A stretch of DNA of 64,000 bases from NCBI RefSeq assembly GCF_049846925.1, contig NZ_JBNCMT010000010.1:62001-126000 (forward strand), read 5' to 3'. The position numbers and the translations under genes are program-made. Every line of letters starts with the position of its first letter. Position 1 is the stretch's first letter. This stretch comes from Brevibacillus_H sp049846925. GTDB lineage: Bacteria > Bacillota > Bacilli > Brevibacillales > Brevibacillaceae. Below the pieces are notes generated by a model. It did no database searches. It was given only the letters and a program-made list of their open reading frames with translations, and had not been told where the DNA came from. This document shows positions 8,994 through 18,200 of this stretch, one piece after another.

Positions 8994-9398
8994 ATGAACA
9001 ATAAAGCAATGGTAAAATGGCTCGTACGTATTGGCAGTGTAACGTTTGTGGCCGCCGTCATTGGAGGAATTTCCGTGCTGGATTCAGCCAAAAAACAGAC
9101 TGATCCCGCTCAGATAAGTTTGTCAGCCGATATGTCGCCTGCTGCATCTCAAAAAAGTCTTCTTCCCCATGTAAAAGCATTACCGCCACAGGAGCGGGGG
9201 CATAGGTGGCGCGGGGACTTTAAACGCAATGACCACGGCGTCTTCGATGATGACAACGATGACTATGATGATGACGATAACCACGACGACGACTGGGATC
9301 AGCATGAAAAAGACCATGACGAGGATGGAGATGATTGGCTGTGGGAGATCGTCCCTGGACATGACTCTCAAACAGATACGAGGACAAAAGCATCATGA
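8994..9398 (+). CDS. Membrane-anchored Asp/His-rich small protein
   Basis: A 134-residue protein. GGAGG lies 8 nt before the ATG at 8994. One N-terminal membrane segment (about residues 8-27) would leave the rest outside. Residues about 75-120 are dominated by Asp with interspersed His, Asn and Glu (runs such as DDDNDDYDDDD and HDDDWDQHEKDHDEDGDD), a composition that could bind divalent or trivalent cations. I recognise no family. Its stop overlaps the start of apbE by 4 bp (ATGA), so the two are probably translationally coupled. No flavin-attachment motif of the D-x-x-x-S/T-G-A-T kind is visible. A role in metal capture for the reductase operon is an inference. Confidence 0.75.
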   Translation: MNNKAMVKWLVRIGSVTFVAAVIGGISVLDSAKKQTDPAQISLSADMSPAASQKSLLPHVKALPPQERGHRWRGDFKRNDHGVFDDDNDDYDDDDNHDDDWDQHEKDHDEDGDDWLWEIVPGHDSQTDTRTKAS

Positions 9399-10294
9399 GT
9401 ACAATTAAACATTCCTTTTCATCGATGAATACAACGGTTGAGATGTATCTGGAGTCAGTTGCAGATGGTAGAGAGTCATTTGTGATCACTGAGGTGAACC
9501 AACTATTTTCTATTATAGAATCTCAATGCAGTCGGTTTAACCAGCAAAGCGAGCTGTCCGCATTGAATTCAAGTCAAGGAAAGGTAGTCCAAGTCTCCCC
9601 TGCTTTATTGCAAATACTGCAAGCAGCAGAAAAAGCCTACTTCCAATCAGAAGGTATTTATAATCCGGGCATTCTTCGACAGTTGCAGATGGCCGGTTAT
9701 AACACCTCCTTTGATGAAATCCAGCAATCTGGGCCCTCCTCCCAGAGGAGAGAGGTTTGTAATCCAGTAGACAAATTACCCTACCAAATCATTGATCCAG
9801 AAAAACGACTGGTTGAGGTGATCGATCAGGTGGGCATTGATTTGGGAGGTATCGCAAAGGGCTGGTGTGTTGACCACGTTTCCGAATTTCTTTCCTTACA
9901 TGGATGTGGGTACATCAACGCAGGTGGTGATTTGAGAGTGTTTGGTCAGAGGAAAGAAAGCTGGAAAATTGGTGTCGAAGATCCCTTTCAACCGAATCGA
10001 GACAAAGCAGTCGTCCATCTCACCAAAGGAGCTGTGGCGACCTCATCCACCTGGAAACGAAAATGGCGTGTGGGCAATGTGTCCAACCATCATTTAATTG
10101 ATCCACGAACGGGGAAACCATCCGACAGTACCATTGTTTCTGCAACCATCATGGCTCATGACACGGTAGCTGCTGATGTTGCCGCCAAGGTCGTTCTCAT
10201 ACTCGGAGAAAATGAAGGGGCTGCCTGGGCCAGGAAACACTCGTACCAAGGTTTCATGATATTACTAGACGGAGAATTCAGGAGGATTGGTTAG
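9395..10294 (+). CDS. apbE: ApbE-family FAD:protein FMN transferase
   Basis: A 299-residue protein that transfers FMN from FAD onto a Thr/Ser of a target protein in the presence of Mg2+. Family landmarks are DLGGIAKGW, YINAGGDLRVFG, HHLIDPRTGKP and the metal-site region HDTVAADVAAK. Unlike most ApbE proteins it has no signal peptide or lipobox, so it is either cytoplasmic or exported by an unrecognised route. It sits between the Asp-rich protein (4-bp overlap) and a ferric-reductase-like membrane protein (3-bp gap), which suggests it supports a membrane electron-transfer chain. No FMN-acceptor domain is encoded nearby, so its substrate must lie elsewhere or be atypical. Confidence 0.9.
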   Translation: MSTIKHSFSSMNTTVEMYLESVADGRESFVITEVNQLFSIIESQCSRFNQQSELSALNSSQGKVVQVSPALLQILQAAEKAYFQSEGIYNPGILRQLQMAGYNTSFDEIQQSGPSSQRREVCNPVDKLPYQIIDPEKRLVEVIDQVGIDLGGIAKGWCVDHVSEFLSLHGCGYINAGGDLRVFGQRKESWKIGVEDPFQPNRDKAVVHLTKGAVATSSTWKRKWRVGNVSNHHLIDPRTGKPSDSTIVSATIMAHDTVAADVAAKVVLILGENEGAAWARKHSYQGFMILLDGEFRRIG

Positions 10295-10297
10295 CAT

Positions 10298-10852
10298 ATG
10301 GAAGCGATTCAAGCTATTCAAATATGGCATGTTACAAGAGCTAGCGGGCTGGTCGCATACGTCCTGTTAACAGTAGCGATCATTGCAGGGCTGTACATGC
10401 AAATTGGCAAGCAAAAAGGATCCCCCTTGGGAATCACCCCGTTCATCCATGAAACGACAGCTCATTGGGCGATGTATCTGACCATTTTTCATACCGTTAT
10501 TCTTCTGTTGGATACATACGTGGATCTGGCCTGGTATGAAATATTTGTGCCGTTTCTTTCAAATTACCATACAGTTTCACTAGGTCTTGGTATCATGGGG
10601 CTATATGGCTTCGTCCTTTTATTTCTGACAACTGATTTTCGCTCTTTCTTTGGAGCCGCTTTTCGAAGGACGGTTCATTTGCTCTCTCCTATCATTTATG
10701 TCGTATCAACCTTTCACGGTATTTTTCTAGGTTCGGATACAGGATACTTACCAATCCAAGCAATGTACATCTTATCCGCTGTTATCTCCTGTTCCTTACT
10801 GATCTATCGATATTCCTTTACATTGCCTTCCATTTCAGTAGATAAGAGGTGA
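10298..10852 (+). CDS. Ferric-reductase-like transmembrane protein
   Basis: A 184-residue membrane protein with about five hydrophobic helices. It resembles the haem-binding ferric reductase-like/YedZ core: an N-terminal RASGLVAYVLL helix and conserved His residues in the second to fourth helices (TAHWAMYLTIFHT, NYHTVSLG, VHLLSPIIYVVSTFHG) spaced as in di-haem cytochrome b reductases. It has no flavin or NAD(P)H domain of its own. It is the third gene of the operon, followed 6 bp later by a response regulator, so two-component signalling is tied to this redox unit. Iron or copper reduction is an inference. Confidence 0.78.
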   Translation: MEAIQAIQIWHVTRASGLVAYVLLTVAIIAGLYMQIGKQKGSPLGITPFIHETTAHWAMYLTIFHTVILLLDTYVDLAWYEIFVPFLSNYHTVSLGLGIMGLYGFVLLFLTTDFRSFFGAAFRRTVHLLSPIIYVVSTFHGIFLGSDTGYLPIQAMYILSAVISCSLLIYRYSFTLPSISVDKR

Positions 10853-10858
10853 ATTTCC

Positions 10859-11554
10859 GTGCGGTTACTAGTGGTCGAGGATGACGTTCGACTGGCAACT
10901 GTCCTTTCCAAAGGATTAAGAGAAGAAGGGTATCAAGTCGATGTGGCCCAAGACGGTGAGGAAGCCCTTCTTTTCACAAAAGATCGAGAATATGAGGTGA
11001 TCATCCTGGACCGTAAACTCCCACGGGTATCGGGTGATAAAGTGCTTGCAACCATTCGATCAAATGGTTGTTCGGTACCTATTCTTTTATTAACTGCTCT
11101 TGATTCCATCGATGATCGAGTAGCGGGGTTAACGAAGGGTGCCGATGATTACGTCTGTAAACCATTTGCATTCGAAGAACTTCTCGCCAGAATTCAAACA
11201 CTTCGTCGCAGAAAAAATACAGCCTACTATTCCAGCATTCTTGAATGGGACGAACTGCAACTGGATACATCCACACACCAAGTCCTCTATAAGGGAAGCA
11301 CGGTTGATTTAACAACACGGGAACTGCGCATCCTGGAAGTGTTTTTGCGAAAGCCGGAGCAAATTATTCCACGGGAGAGACTGGCTGAACAAGTATGGGA
11401 TGAGCCATGGGACGTACAGCCCAATACCATCGAAGCCCATGTCAAAAACCTCCGTAAAAAATTAGAATCTGTGATGAACAAAAGAGTCATACATACTGTT
11501 CGTGGTGCAGGTTACAGGCTGGTGAATGCAGATGAAACAATATTGGAACCGTAG
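10859..11554 (+). CDS. OmpR-family response regulator
   Basis: A 231-residue protein starting at GTG 10859 with AGAGGTGA upstream. The receiver domain has acidic pocket residues near 7-9 (VVEDDVR), phosphoacceptor Asp51 (IILDRKLPRVSG) and a Lys in DDYVCKPF. The C-terminal winged helix carries LTTRELRILEVF and the end motif IHTVRGAGYRL. It is co-transcribed with the ferric-reductase-like gene and overlaps the histidine kinase that follows. It probably controls this operon or metal homeostasis genes; no DNA target was identified. Confidence 0.93.
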   Translation: MRLLVVEDDVRLATVLSKGLREEGYQVDVAQDGEEALLFTKDREYEVIILDRKLPRVSGDKVLATIRSNGCSVPILLLTALDSIDDRVAGLTKGADDYVCKPFAFEELLARIQTLRRRKNTAYYSSILEWDELQLDTSTHQVLYKGSTVDLTTRELRILEVFLRKPEQIIPRERLAEQVWDEPWDVQPNTIEAHVKNLRKKLESVMNKRVIHTVRGAGYRLVNADETILEP

Positions 11555-12962
11555 TTTCCCACTCCGTATTGCGGTAAAAACAGGATTTCTGCTTATTTTT
11601 GTGTTGTCTGTGATGTTCGTCAGCATGTATGCAAGTGTGGCTTGGCTCATCAATCAAAATATAAATGCAACTGTGATCTCAGAGGCGAACGCTCTGATAA
11701 CAGAATGGAATCAAAACGGACTTTCCAAACAGCTTGAATGGGAACAAGGGTACTATCAGGTAAGAGACAGAGAGGGACGCATTGTTTTATCAAAAGGAAA
11801 GCATATCGACATCGATGATAACCATGAGGGGCGCCCGCCATTTTTCCCTCGAAAAGATTTCGAGGGACGCTATTTTTTTAAAAATATTTATAAAGATGAA
11901 CATGCTCATTTTCAAAAGGAAAACCCTTCCTTCTTTCCGCTTTTCAATAGAGAACAGTCAAAATTCAGAGAGGTTAGTCTGCCTTTCACCATCGGATCAT
12001 CCGCTTACACGCTCGAACTTGCTATTGATCTTGAGGATACGAATGAATTCCTCCACAACATTCTTCTGATTTTTTTGGGTATTTCGGCAGGTGGTGTACT
12101 GCTGATTACGGCTGTGGTCGGATACTCCACCTTTAATGCTTTCCGCCCAATCACAACGCTTGCTGAAAGAATACAATCCATTAACGAGAAATCATTATCG
12201 CATCGAATCGTGGTTCCTGTGATTGACCATACGCTGCAACGGCTCGTGAAAGGATTAAATGAAATGTTAGAAAGATTGAATCGCTCGTTTATTGCCCAAA
12301 GTACATTTGTACAGGATGCCTCTCACGAGCTTCGGACGCCATTAGCAGTGCTTCGTTCCGAAATGGAAATTGCCCTTCGAAAATCCAGGAGTGAAACGGA
12401 ATACAAAGAGATCCTGGAAAGATGCTTGTACGAAATTGAGCACATGTCCAACGTAAGTACCCAGCTCCTTACACTGGCTCGTTTTGATCATCGTCAGCGG
12501 CTTGATCGTACTTGTGTTGAACTTGATAAGGTAATCAATGACTCGATCCGTAAAATAGAGGCTCGACAGAAGGAGAAACAAATTCATATTCGCTATATTC
12601 CTACCACAATCCAGGTATGGGGCGACTCACTTGCACTTGAAATCGTCATCGTCAATCTCCTGCAAAATGCCATCCACGCCATGGACGCTGGAGGCACCGT
12701 AGAAATTACCTGTCAATCTGAAAACAATTGGGCCCAAATTGCTATTACTGATAACGGAAAAGGAATTCCCGCTGATGCCATCCCCCATTTATTTGATCGC
12801 TTTTACCGAGTAGATGAGGCAAGAAACAGACAAGAAGGTGGAACCGGACTTGGTCTCGCTATCTGTAAATCAATCGTTACCGTGCATCAGGGAAAAATCG
12901 AGGTAGTAAGCACACCCGGCTCTGGAAGCACTTTTACGATCTGTATACCCCTGTTTAAATAA
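11532..12962 (+). CDS. Sensor histidine kinase
   Basis: A 476-residue membrane kinase. The ATG at 11532 is preferred because GGTGA lies 6 nt upstream; an ATG 6 bp earlier is possible. A first membrane helix (about 13-35), an extracellular sensor segment of about 135 residues containing RPPFFPRKDFEGRYFF, and a second helix are followed by HAMP (about 195-245). The phosphoacceptor is His265 in DASHELRTPL. The ATP-binding domain has the N box (NLLQNAIHAMD), DNGKGIP and GGTGLGLAI. It overlaps its response regulator by 23 bp. The input signal is unknown; metal or redox stress is suggested by context. Confidence 0.93.
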   Translation: MKQYWNRSFPLRIAVKTGFLLIFVLSVMFVSMYASVAWLINQNINATVISEANALITEWNQNGLSKQLEWEQGYYQVRDREGRIVLSKGKHIDIDDNHEGRPPFFPRKDFEGRYFFKNIYKDEHAHFQKENPSFFPLFNREQSKFREVSLPFTIGSSAYTLELAIDLEDTNEFLHNILLIFLGISAGGVLLITAVVGYSTFNAFRPITTLAERIQSINEKSLSHRIVVPVIDHTLQRLVKGLNEMLERLNRSFIAQSTFVQDASHELRTPLAVLRSEMEIALRKSRSETEYKEILERCLYEIEHMSNVSTQLLTLARFDHRQRLDRTCVELDKVINDSIRKIEARQKEKQIHIRYIPTTIQVWGDSLALEIVIVNLLQNAIHAMDAGGTVEITCQSENNWAQIAITDNGKGIPADAIPHLFDRFYRVDEARNRQEGGTGLGLAICKSIVTVHQGKIEVVSTPGSGSTFTICIPLFK

Positions 12963-13066
12963 AAAAAGCCAAAAAATCATCTCCAGTGATTTACATATTT
13001 CACCCTCTAGATTATAATAATTATAGTAATGTTTCCTTAGTTCAAAAAAATTGTACGTACGAAAAA

Positions 13067-13081
13067 CAATAATCATTCTCA
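13067..13081. promoter_or_regulatory. Fur-like box, distal
   Basis: CAATAATCATTCTCA matches the Fur 7-1-7 consensus TGATAATNATTATCA at 11 of 14 positions. It lies 130 bp before the metal ATPase gene. Confidence 0.4.
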
Positions 13082-13086
13082 GTTAG

Positions 13087-13116
13087 CATGCTACTGTCCC
13101 TCGGGATAGTAGCATG
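13087..13116 (+). terminator. Hairpin between histidine kinase and metal ATPase genes
   Basis: A stem of about 12 bp (CATGCTACT/AGTAGCATG plus inner pairs) lies between the two Fur-like boxes. The following T content (ATTTT) is weak, so it may be a poor terminator for the kinase transcript or an operator. Confidence 0.4.
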
Positions 13117-13139
13117 TACCATTTTAAGGGTGTAAATAT

Positions 13140-13154
13140 TGATTCTTATTATCA
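13140..13154. promoter_or_regulatory. Fur-like box, proximal, at the metal ATPase gene
   Basis: TGATTCTTATTATCA matches TGATAATNATTATCA at 12 of the 14 defined positions. It lies 42 bp before the start codon and is followed by further ATTATCAATT sequence. PerR boxes are similar, so either regulator is possible. Confidence 0.55.
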
Positions 13155-13196
13155 ATTATCAATTGAGAAAAACCAAAAAAGGATGGTGAGTCTTTT

Positions 13197-15158
13197 ATGG
13201 AAACTGCGGTTCAATTTTGCCAAAATCCGATGATGTGTCAGCCTTCTATGTGCAATTCCTCCTCTTCTTGTCCAAAACAACCCAAACAACGTGGACAGTT
13301 CTTCCGTAAGCACGCAGAAACCATTGCTGCCCTCTCAAGTGGTGTACTGATTGCTGCTGGATGGGCTTTTGAAAAAGCAAATTTCGAGTACTTTGCAGTT
13401 GCACTCTTCTTCATTGCTTATGTTGTTGGTGGTTTTGTCAAAGCAAAGGAAGGAATCACCACTTTACTCGAAGAGCGGGCACTGGACGTGAATCTGTTGA
13501 TGCTGGTTGCAGCCATGGGTGCTGCAAGTATCGGCTATTGGATGGAAGGCGGTCTCCTGATTTTTATCTTCTCGTTAAGCGGCGCACTGGAATCCTATTC
13601 GATCGCTCGTAGCCAAAAAGACCTGACAGCTTTAATAGGAATGAAACCAGATACAGCAACTCTTTACGCCAATGGAGCTGAATTCTCAGTTGCCATCGAG
13701 AAACTGCGTGTGGGAGACACAATCATTGTAAAGCCAGGTGAGCGAATCCCTGCTGACGGTATTATCAAGCAAGGAAGCTCGAGCATCAATGAAGCTTCTA
13801 TCTCCGGAGAACCAATTCCCGTAGACAAAGAAGCTGGTCATGAAGTATTTACAGGTACCTTGAACGGTCAAGGCGCATTGATCATCGAAGTGACTCAATC
13901 CAATGAGAACAGCTTGTTGGCTCGGATTGTAAAACTCGTTGAAGAAGCCAAGACCGAGATGCCCGCAAGCCAGCAATTCATCGAGCGATTTGAACGCATC
14001 TATGCGAATGTCATTGTTGTTTCCACATTGGTATTAATGATCGCTCCACACTTCCTGTTCGGCTGGAGCTGGAGTGAAACGTTTTATCGATCCATGGTAT
14101 TCCTGGTTGTCGCTTCGCCTTGTGCTCTGGTCGCCTCTATCGTTCCGGCCATGCTTTCAGCGATTTCGAACAGTGCACGCAAGGGATTGTTGGTCAAAGG
14201 CGGTACTCATTTAGAGAATTTGGCCGATGTAAAAGTAATTGCTTTCGACAAAACAGGAACTCTTACAGTAGGTCACCCGGAAGTAACGGATATGTATGCA
14301 TTCCAAGGTTATTCTGAACAGGAGATGCTGCAAATCGCCGCTTCCATCGAAAGCTTGTCAGAACACCCTATCGCTAAAGCAATCGTCAGTCGTGCCAAAG
14401 CATTACAATTGACCTTAGAACAACCGAGTTCCCTGCAGGCAGTTACCGGTAAAGGTGTAGAGGCCATTTTGAAAAATGAGGAATGGCGAATCGGAAAGCC
14501 TTCCTATGTAGGCAATCAAGCGTACACACAGGAAGCACAGTCAATCATCGATCAGCTTGCTGGCGAAGGAAAATCCGTGATTCTGATGGAAAATGCCCAA
14601 GGGATAGTCGGTATTCTTGCTCTGCGTGATACCATTCGACCACAAACCCAAAAAACGATTGCCGATCTGAAACGGTTAGGAATCAAAGTAGCGATGTTGA
14701 CTGGTGACCGTCAATCAACAGCCCAAGCCATTGCTGATCAGGCCGGAATTGATATCGTATACGCAGACCTTCTCCCTCAACACAAGGTAGAAAAAGTAAG
14801 CGAGCTCGGCAAACAATATGGCAAAATTGCCATGGTTGGCGATGGGGTCAATGATGCACCTGCACTAGCTACTGCTACAGTCGGTATCTCGATGGGGGTT
14901 ACAGGCAGTGATGTTTCTCTGGAAACAGCAGACCTTGTCTTAATGAATGATGCCATTGAGAAAATCCCTGCCGCCATCAAGTTGAGCCGACGGACGAAAC
15001 GTGTGGTCAAACAAAACATTGTTTTCTCTATCACAGTAATTGCCCTCTTGATCTTGTCCAACTTCTTGCAGTCGATCTCCTTGCCATTAGGGGTACTAGG
15101 GCACGAAGGAAGTACAATTCTTGTCATTCTCAACGGGCTTCGTCTGTTGCGTCAGTAA
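13197..15158 (+). CDS. P1B-4-type heavy-metal efflux ATPase (PfeT/ZosA-like)
   Basis: A 653-residue P-type ATPase. The N terminus has a short Cys-rich stretch (MCQPSMCNSSSSC) in place of a full metal-binding domain. The actuator motif is SGEPIP, the metal-site helix has SPCALVASIVPA, the phosphorylation motif is DKTGTLT, the nucleotide-site SEHP follows, and the hinge is GDGVNDAPAL. The last helix has GHEGST, which together with SPC marks the P1B-4 group (Fe2+, Co2+, Zn2+ exporters such as PfeT). The Fur-like boxes upstream support a ferrous-iron efflux role, an inference. The start has GGATGGTGAG upstream. A bidirectional terminator follows. Confidence 0.88.
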   Translation: METAVQFCQNPMMCQPSMCNSSSSCPKQPKQRGQFFRKHAETIAALSSGVLIAAGWAFEKANFEYFAVALFFIAYVVGGFVKAKEGITTLLEERALDVNLLMLVAAMGAASIGYWMEGGLLIFIFSLSGALESYSIARSQKDLTALIGMKPDTATLYANGAEFSVAIEKLRVGDTIIVKPGERIPADGIIKQGSSSINEASISGEPIPVDKEAGHEVFTGTLNGQGALIIEVTQSNENSLLARIVKLVEEAKTEMPASQQFIERFERIYANVIVVSTLVLMIAPHFLFGWSWSETFYRSMVFLVVASPCALVASIVPAMLSAISNSARKGLLVKGGTHLENLADVKVIAFDKTGTLTVGHPEVTDMYAFQGYSEQEMLQIAASIESLSEHPIAKAIVSRAKALQLTLEQPSSLQAVTGKGVEAILKNEEWRIGKPSYVGNQAYTQEAQSIIDQLAGEGKSVILMENAQGIVGILALRDTIRPQTQKTIADLKRLGIKVAMLTGDRQSTAQAIADQAGIDIVYADLLPQHKVEKVSELGKQYGKIAMVGDGVNDAPALATATVGISMGVTGSDVSLETADLVLMNDAIEKIPAAIKLSRRTKRVVKQNIVFSITVIALLILSNFLQSISLPLGVLGHEGSTILVILNGLRLLRQ

Positions 15159-15165
15159 TGAAAGC

Positions 15166-15236
15166 AAAAGAGGACTCTGTCTCGCCTGACATGCGAGCAG
15201 AGTCCTTTCTTTACCCTTTGGTTACCTTCTCAAATT
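15166..15236. repeat. Left copy of the 72-bp direct repeat bounding the island
   Basis: This copy matches 24880-24951 with 6 transitions and one 1-bp gap. It holds a terminator hairpin (GGACTCTG/CAGAGTCC arms) followed, on the minus strand, by a remnant of the last codons of the potassium-channel gene: it would read FEKVTKG-stop where the intact gene reads FEKATKG-stop. It ends 24 bp before the stop of the M1 fusion gene. Confidence 0.85.
15171..15210. terminator. Bidirectional terminator between metal ATPase and island
   Basis: A GGACTCTGTCTCGC / GCGAGCAGAGTCC hairpin with T-rich flanks on both strands. It terminates the ATPase gene on the plus strand and the island operon on the minus strand. 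Confidence 0.75.
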
Positions 15237-15260
15237 CCATAATAGAATCCTTTTTCAAGT

Positions 15261-18200
15261 TCAAAACTGTAACCAGTTAGAAAAATAGTGTTTCTCTACA
15301 GGAAAATATGTTGTGACAAAACGAATAAATTCTTCAGTGCTTACCTGCTTATAAGCATATTTTTCATAATATGTGTGCAGAAAAACCCATCCTTCGTCAA
15401 TATCCCCATATAACGAAATTAGTTCCCATAGTTTTAAAGCTGGCTGGGCATAGAAAACACCGATTACTTTGGTTTCTTTATAATTATCTAGTGGTAGATT
15501 TGAAGGTTTCCCCTTCACCAGAGCTACTTGTTTTCTAAGATTGTCAAAACTGCTCTCATACATCATTTCATCATCGTAAAAGTACATTGCAGTAGCCAAT
15601 GAAACAATTCCTTCATCTAACCAACCATCATGATATGGATCATTAGAGACAACTCCATAAAACCACTGGTGTGCAATTTCATGAACAACAGTTTCTTTAA
15701 AAGATTGGATGCTCTCTTTCGAATTTGTAATAGTACCTGAACCTACGGTGACAATTCCAGGGTATTCCATTGCAATCCCATCAATAATAATATCAAGTTG
15801 TTTGTGAGGATATGGACCAATTTTATTTAAAAATGCTTGAAGTGCTTTACTCGAGGTTTCCATCGCTAGTTTTATGGCCTTTTGATTATCTTTACTACCA
15901 AAAACTCTTATTTCAACATCCCCTACCCTTTGCGATACCATCTCCATATCCTTTAGAATTCCTATGAATACTTCTTTGGATTTATGGACAGTTACATCTC
16001 CGATTTGTCTCATGGCGGATGGATCATTATCAGCAGAGCTTACAAATAAATAACCTGGAGGTACCTGATAAGAGACTTTGAATTCTGAATGACTGGTATG
16101 ATAAGATTCACTAAAAAAAAGATAACCTTTTTTGTTCCATCCTTTATCGTATGTGGCAAGCATAGGATACGCTTGTGCAAGATAATAACAATTATTTTCC
16201 TGAGTAAATCGCAAACCATTTTTGGGGAGGGAGAATTGATAAGTGATAGTAACAAACGTCTTCTCCCCTGGTTGTAATCTTTGAGGCAGCGAGACGGTCA
16301 ACTTGTCATACGCAAGTTGGTAATTAGCAGTATGATGATTTACTTCTATTTGCTCGATCTTAACCTCGCCTGCGTCTTTTAAAAATTCTGGTTTATTCTT
16401 CTTAGTAAAAACGTTAGGAATTAAATAAAAAACGATGTCATCCCACTCGTCTTGAGATCGATTCTCTACTTCCACAACAGCTTTTGCAGAAAAAAGCCCC
16501 GCTTTATTCAGCATAAAGGTTAAGTCATACTTTGCAGAGCTCCCGTCAGTGACTGCGTGCGGAGTAAATTTTGACATCTTTTTTTGCTCTACTTCCGTTG
16601 AACTGGGCTCTCTTACATCGACATTGCTAACATTCCTTTGCATTACTTGATAAACATTCCCAGCAGTGACAGAAATGCAAAGTACTAGCACGATTGCAAT
16701 CCCTACTCGTAGTTTTGCCTCCGTTTTTTTGGATGTTGAATAGACCTGACGTCTCCCTTGTACATAGTTTAAGTGAATAGCCATTTGCCCAGGTATAATA
16801 CCACTGAGTGCACCAATCATAATTGGGACAGCACCAGCAACAGACAATATACCAAAATCTCTCCAAGGGATATCACGATAGGTAAATGAAATCATTGAAA
16901 AGCCAAGGAACAATCCACACACGGCTGCAACTGTCCCTAATAAAAACCCTTCCCGAAGAATTAATCCCCGGACGGCACTCTGCGGCCAACCAAATGAAAT
17001 GAGAAGTAAAAGCTCCGGTTTTCGTTCAGTAACATTTTGCCATACCATCTCAGTTGTAATTAAAAGGGCAATAAAAAAACAAAGTGACATGATCACATAG
17101 TAAGTTTTTCCGATTTCGACAGCAGTATATTGCCCTAACCAACTGGTATAAAGGATTCCCTGAAGACGAAAGGAAACGAAGGCAAAGAAAACAAGCAGGC
17201 TAGTCGGGACTGACATTGCCAGAATAGAGAGAATACTGCGATATAACCGGTTAAGAATTTGTCCAACAGCCATCCGGAACAAGGAGGTAATTGCAAGATA
17301 TCGTTGAGCAGTAAACCGGATTTCTCCCTGGTTCATCATTTGCTGCAGGGGAATTTTGCGGCTAATCCAAATGGGAGGAATCGCCCCAAATAAATATAAT
17401 ATCCATCCGATTAAACCAATCGAGAAGAAACGATATGGTGTGATTAGCATATCATTGGATAATAATATGACACCGGCAGCGGCCCAAGAACTAATAGCTA
17501 CCAAACTTCCTAACATAAATGCTTCAAGGAGCAACATTCGTACCAAATATGCTTGTCTCCAACCTAATGAGAGTAGAATTCCAAATTCTCTCGATCGGGT
17601 TAGCAACGTAATCGAATTGGTTGCTAAAACATAGGCTAATGCTAATACAAGAACTATCGTCATAATACCTGTATGGCCCATTGTTGTCTCTTTAATAAGT
17701 GGAACAGCACCACCAATTTTCACCCAGAACTGCTCAAACCATCCTATACTGGATTGACCCCCATTTTGAGGAACATGAATAAGGGATGGCTGAGGTGCTG
17801 CACCAAAGGTTACAACTGCAACCAGTCCAGTTTCTCTCTCGATTTTTTTGGCAATTGTATTTACTTTTTCCAAGCTCTCTTGATTAACCTCATGTATATT
17901 CTTTAATTTGATACGAATGGAAGATATCGCCTTATCGCCAAGGTAAAGTTTGGCTGCTTCCAAAGTTGTGAAAGAAACTGAAGGAGCAGATGTGAAATGA
18001 TACGGATCACCACTAGCGTTGACTATGGTTGGTGGGTTAATCGGTTGATTATCTTTATCCAATACCCATCTGGACGAGTTGATCCCATAAATCCATAATT
18101 TAGATTCGCTTATTGGGTCAGTTGACGAATGTAACTTCTGAGGATCATAGAATCCAATCCATTGCGGATTCATACTATTTTTAATTGGGTAATCAAAACG

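Noticed and set aside
9180..9489. Minus-strand frames opposite the Asp-rich gene (Val/Ile-rich and His/Arg-rich translations)
   Set aside because: They are shadows of GAC/GAT repeats in the real gene and have no ribosome site.
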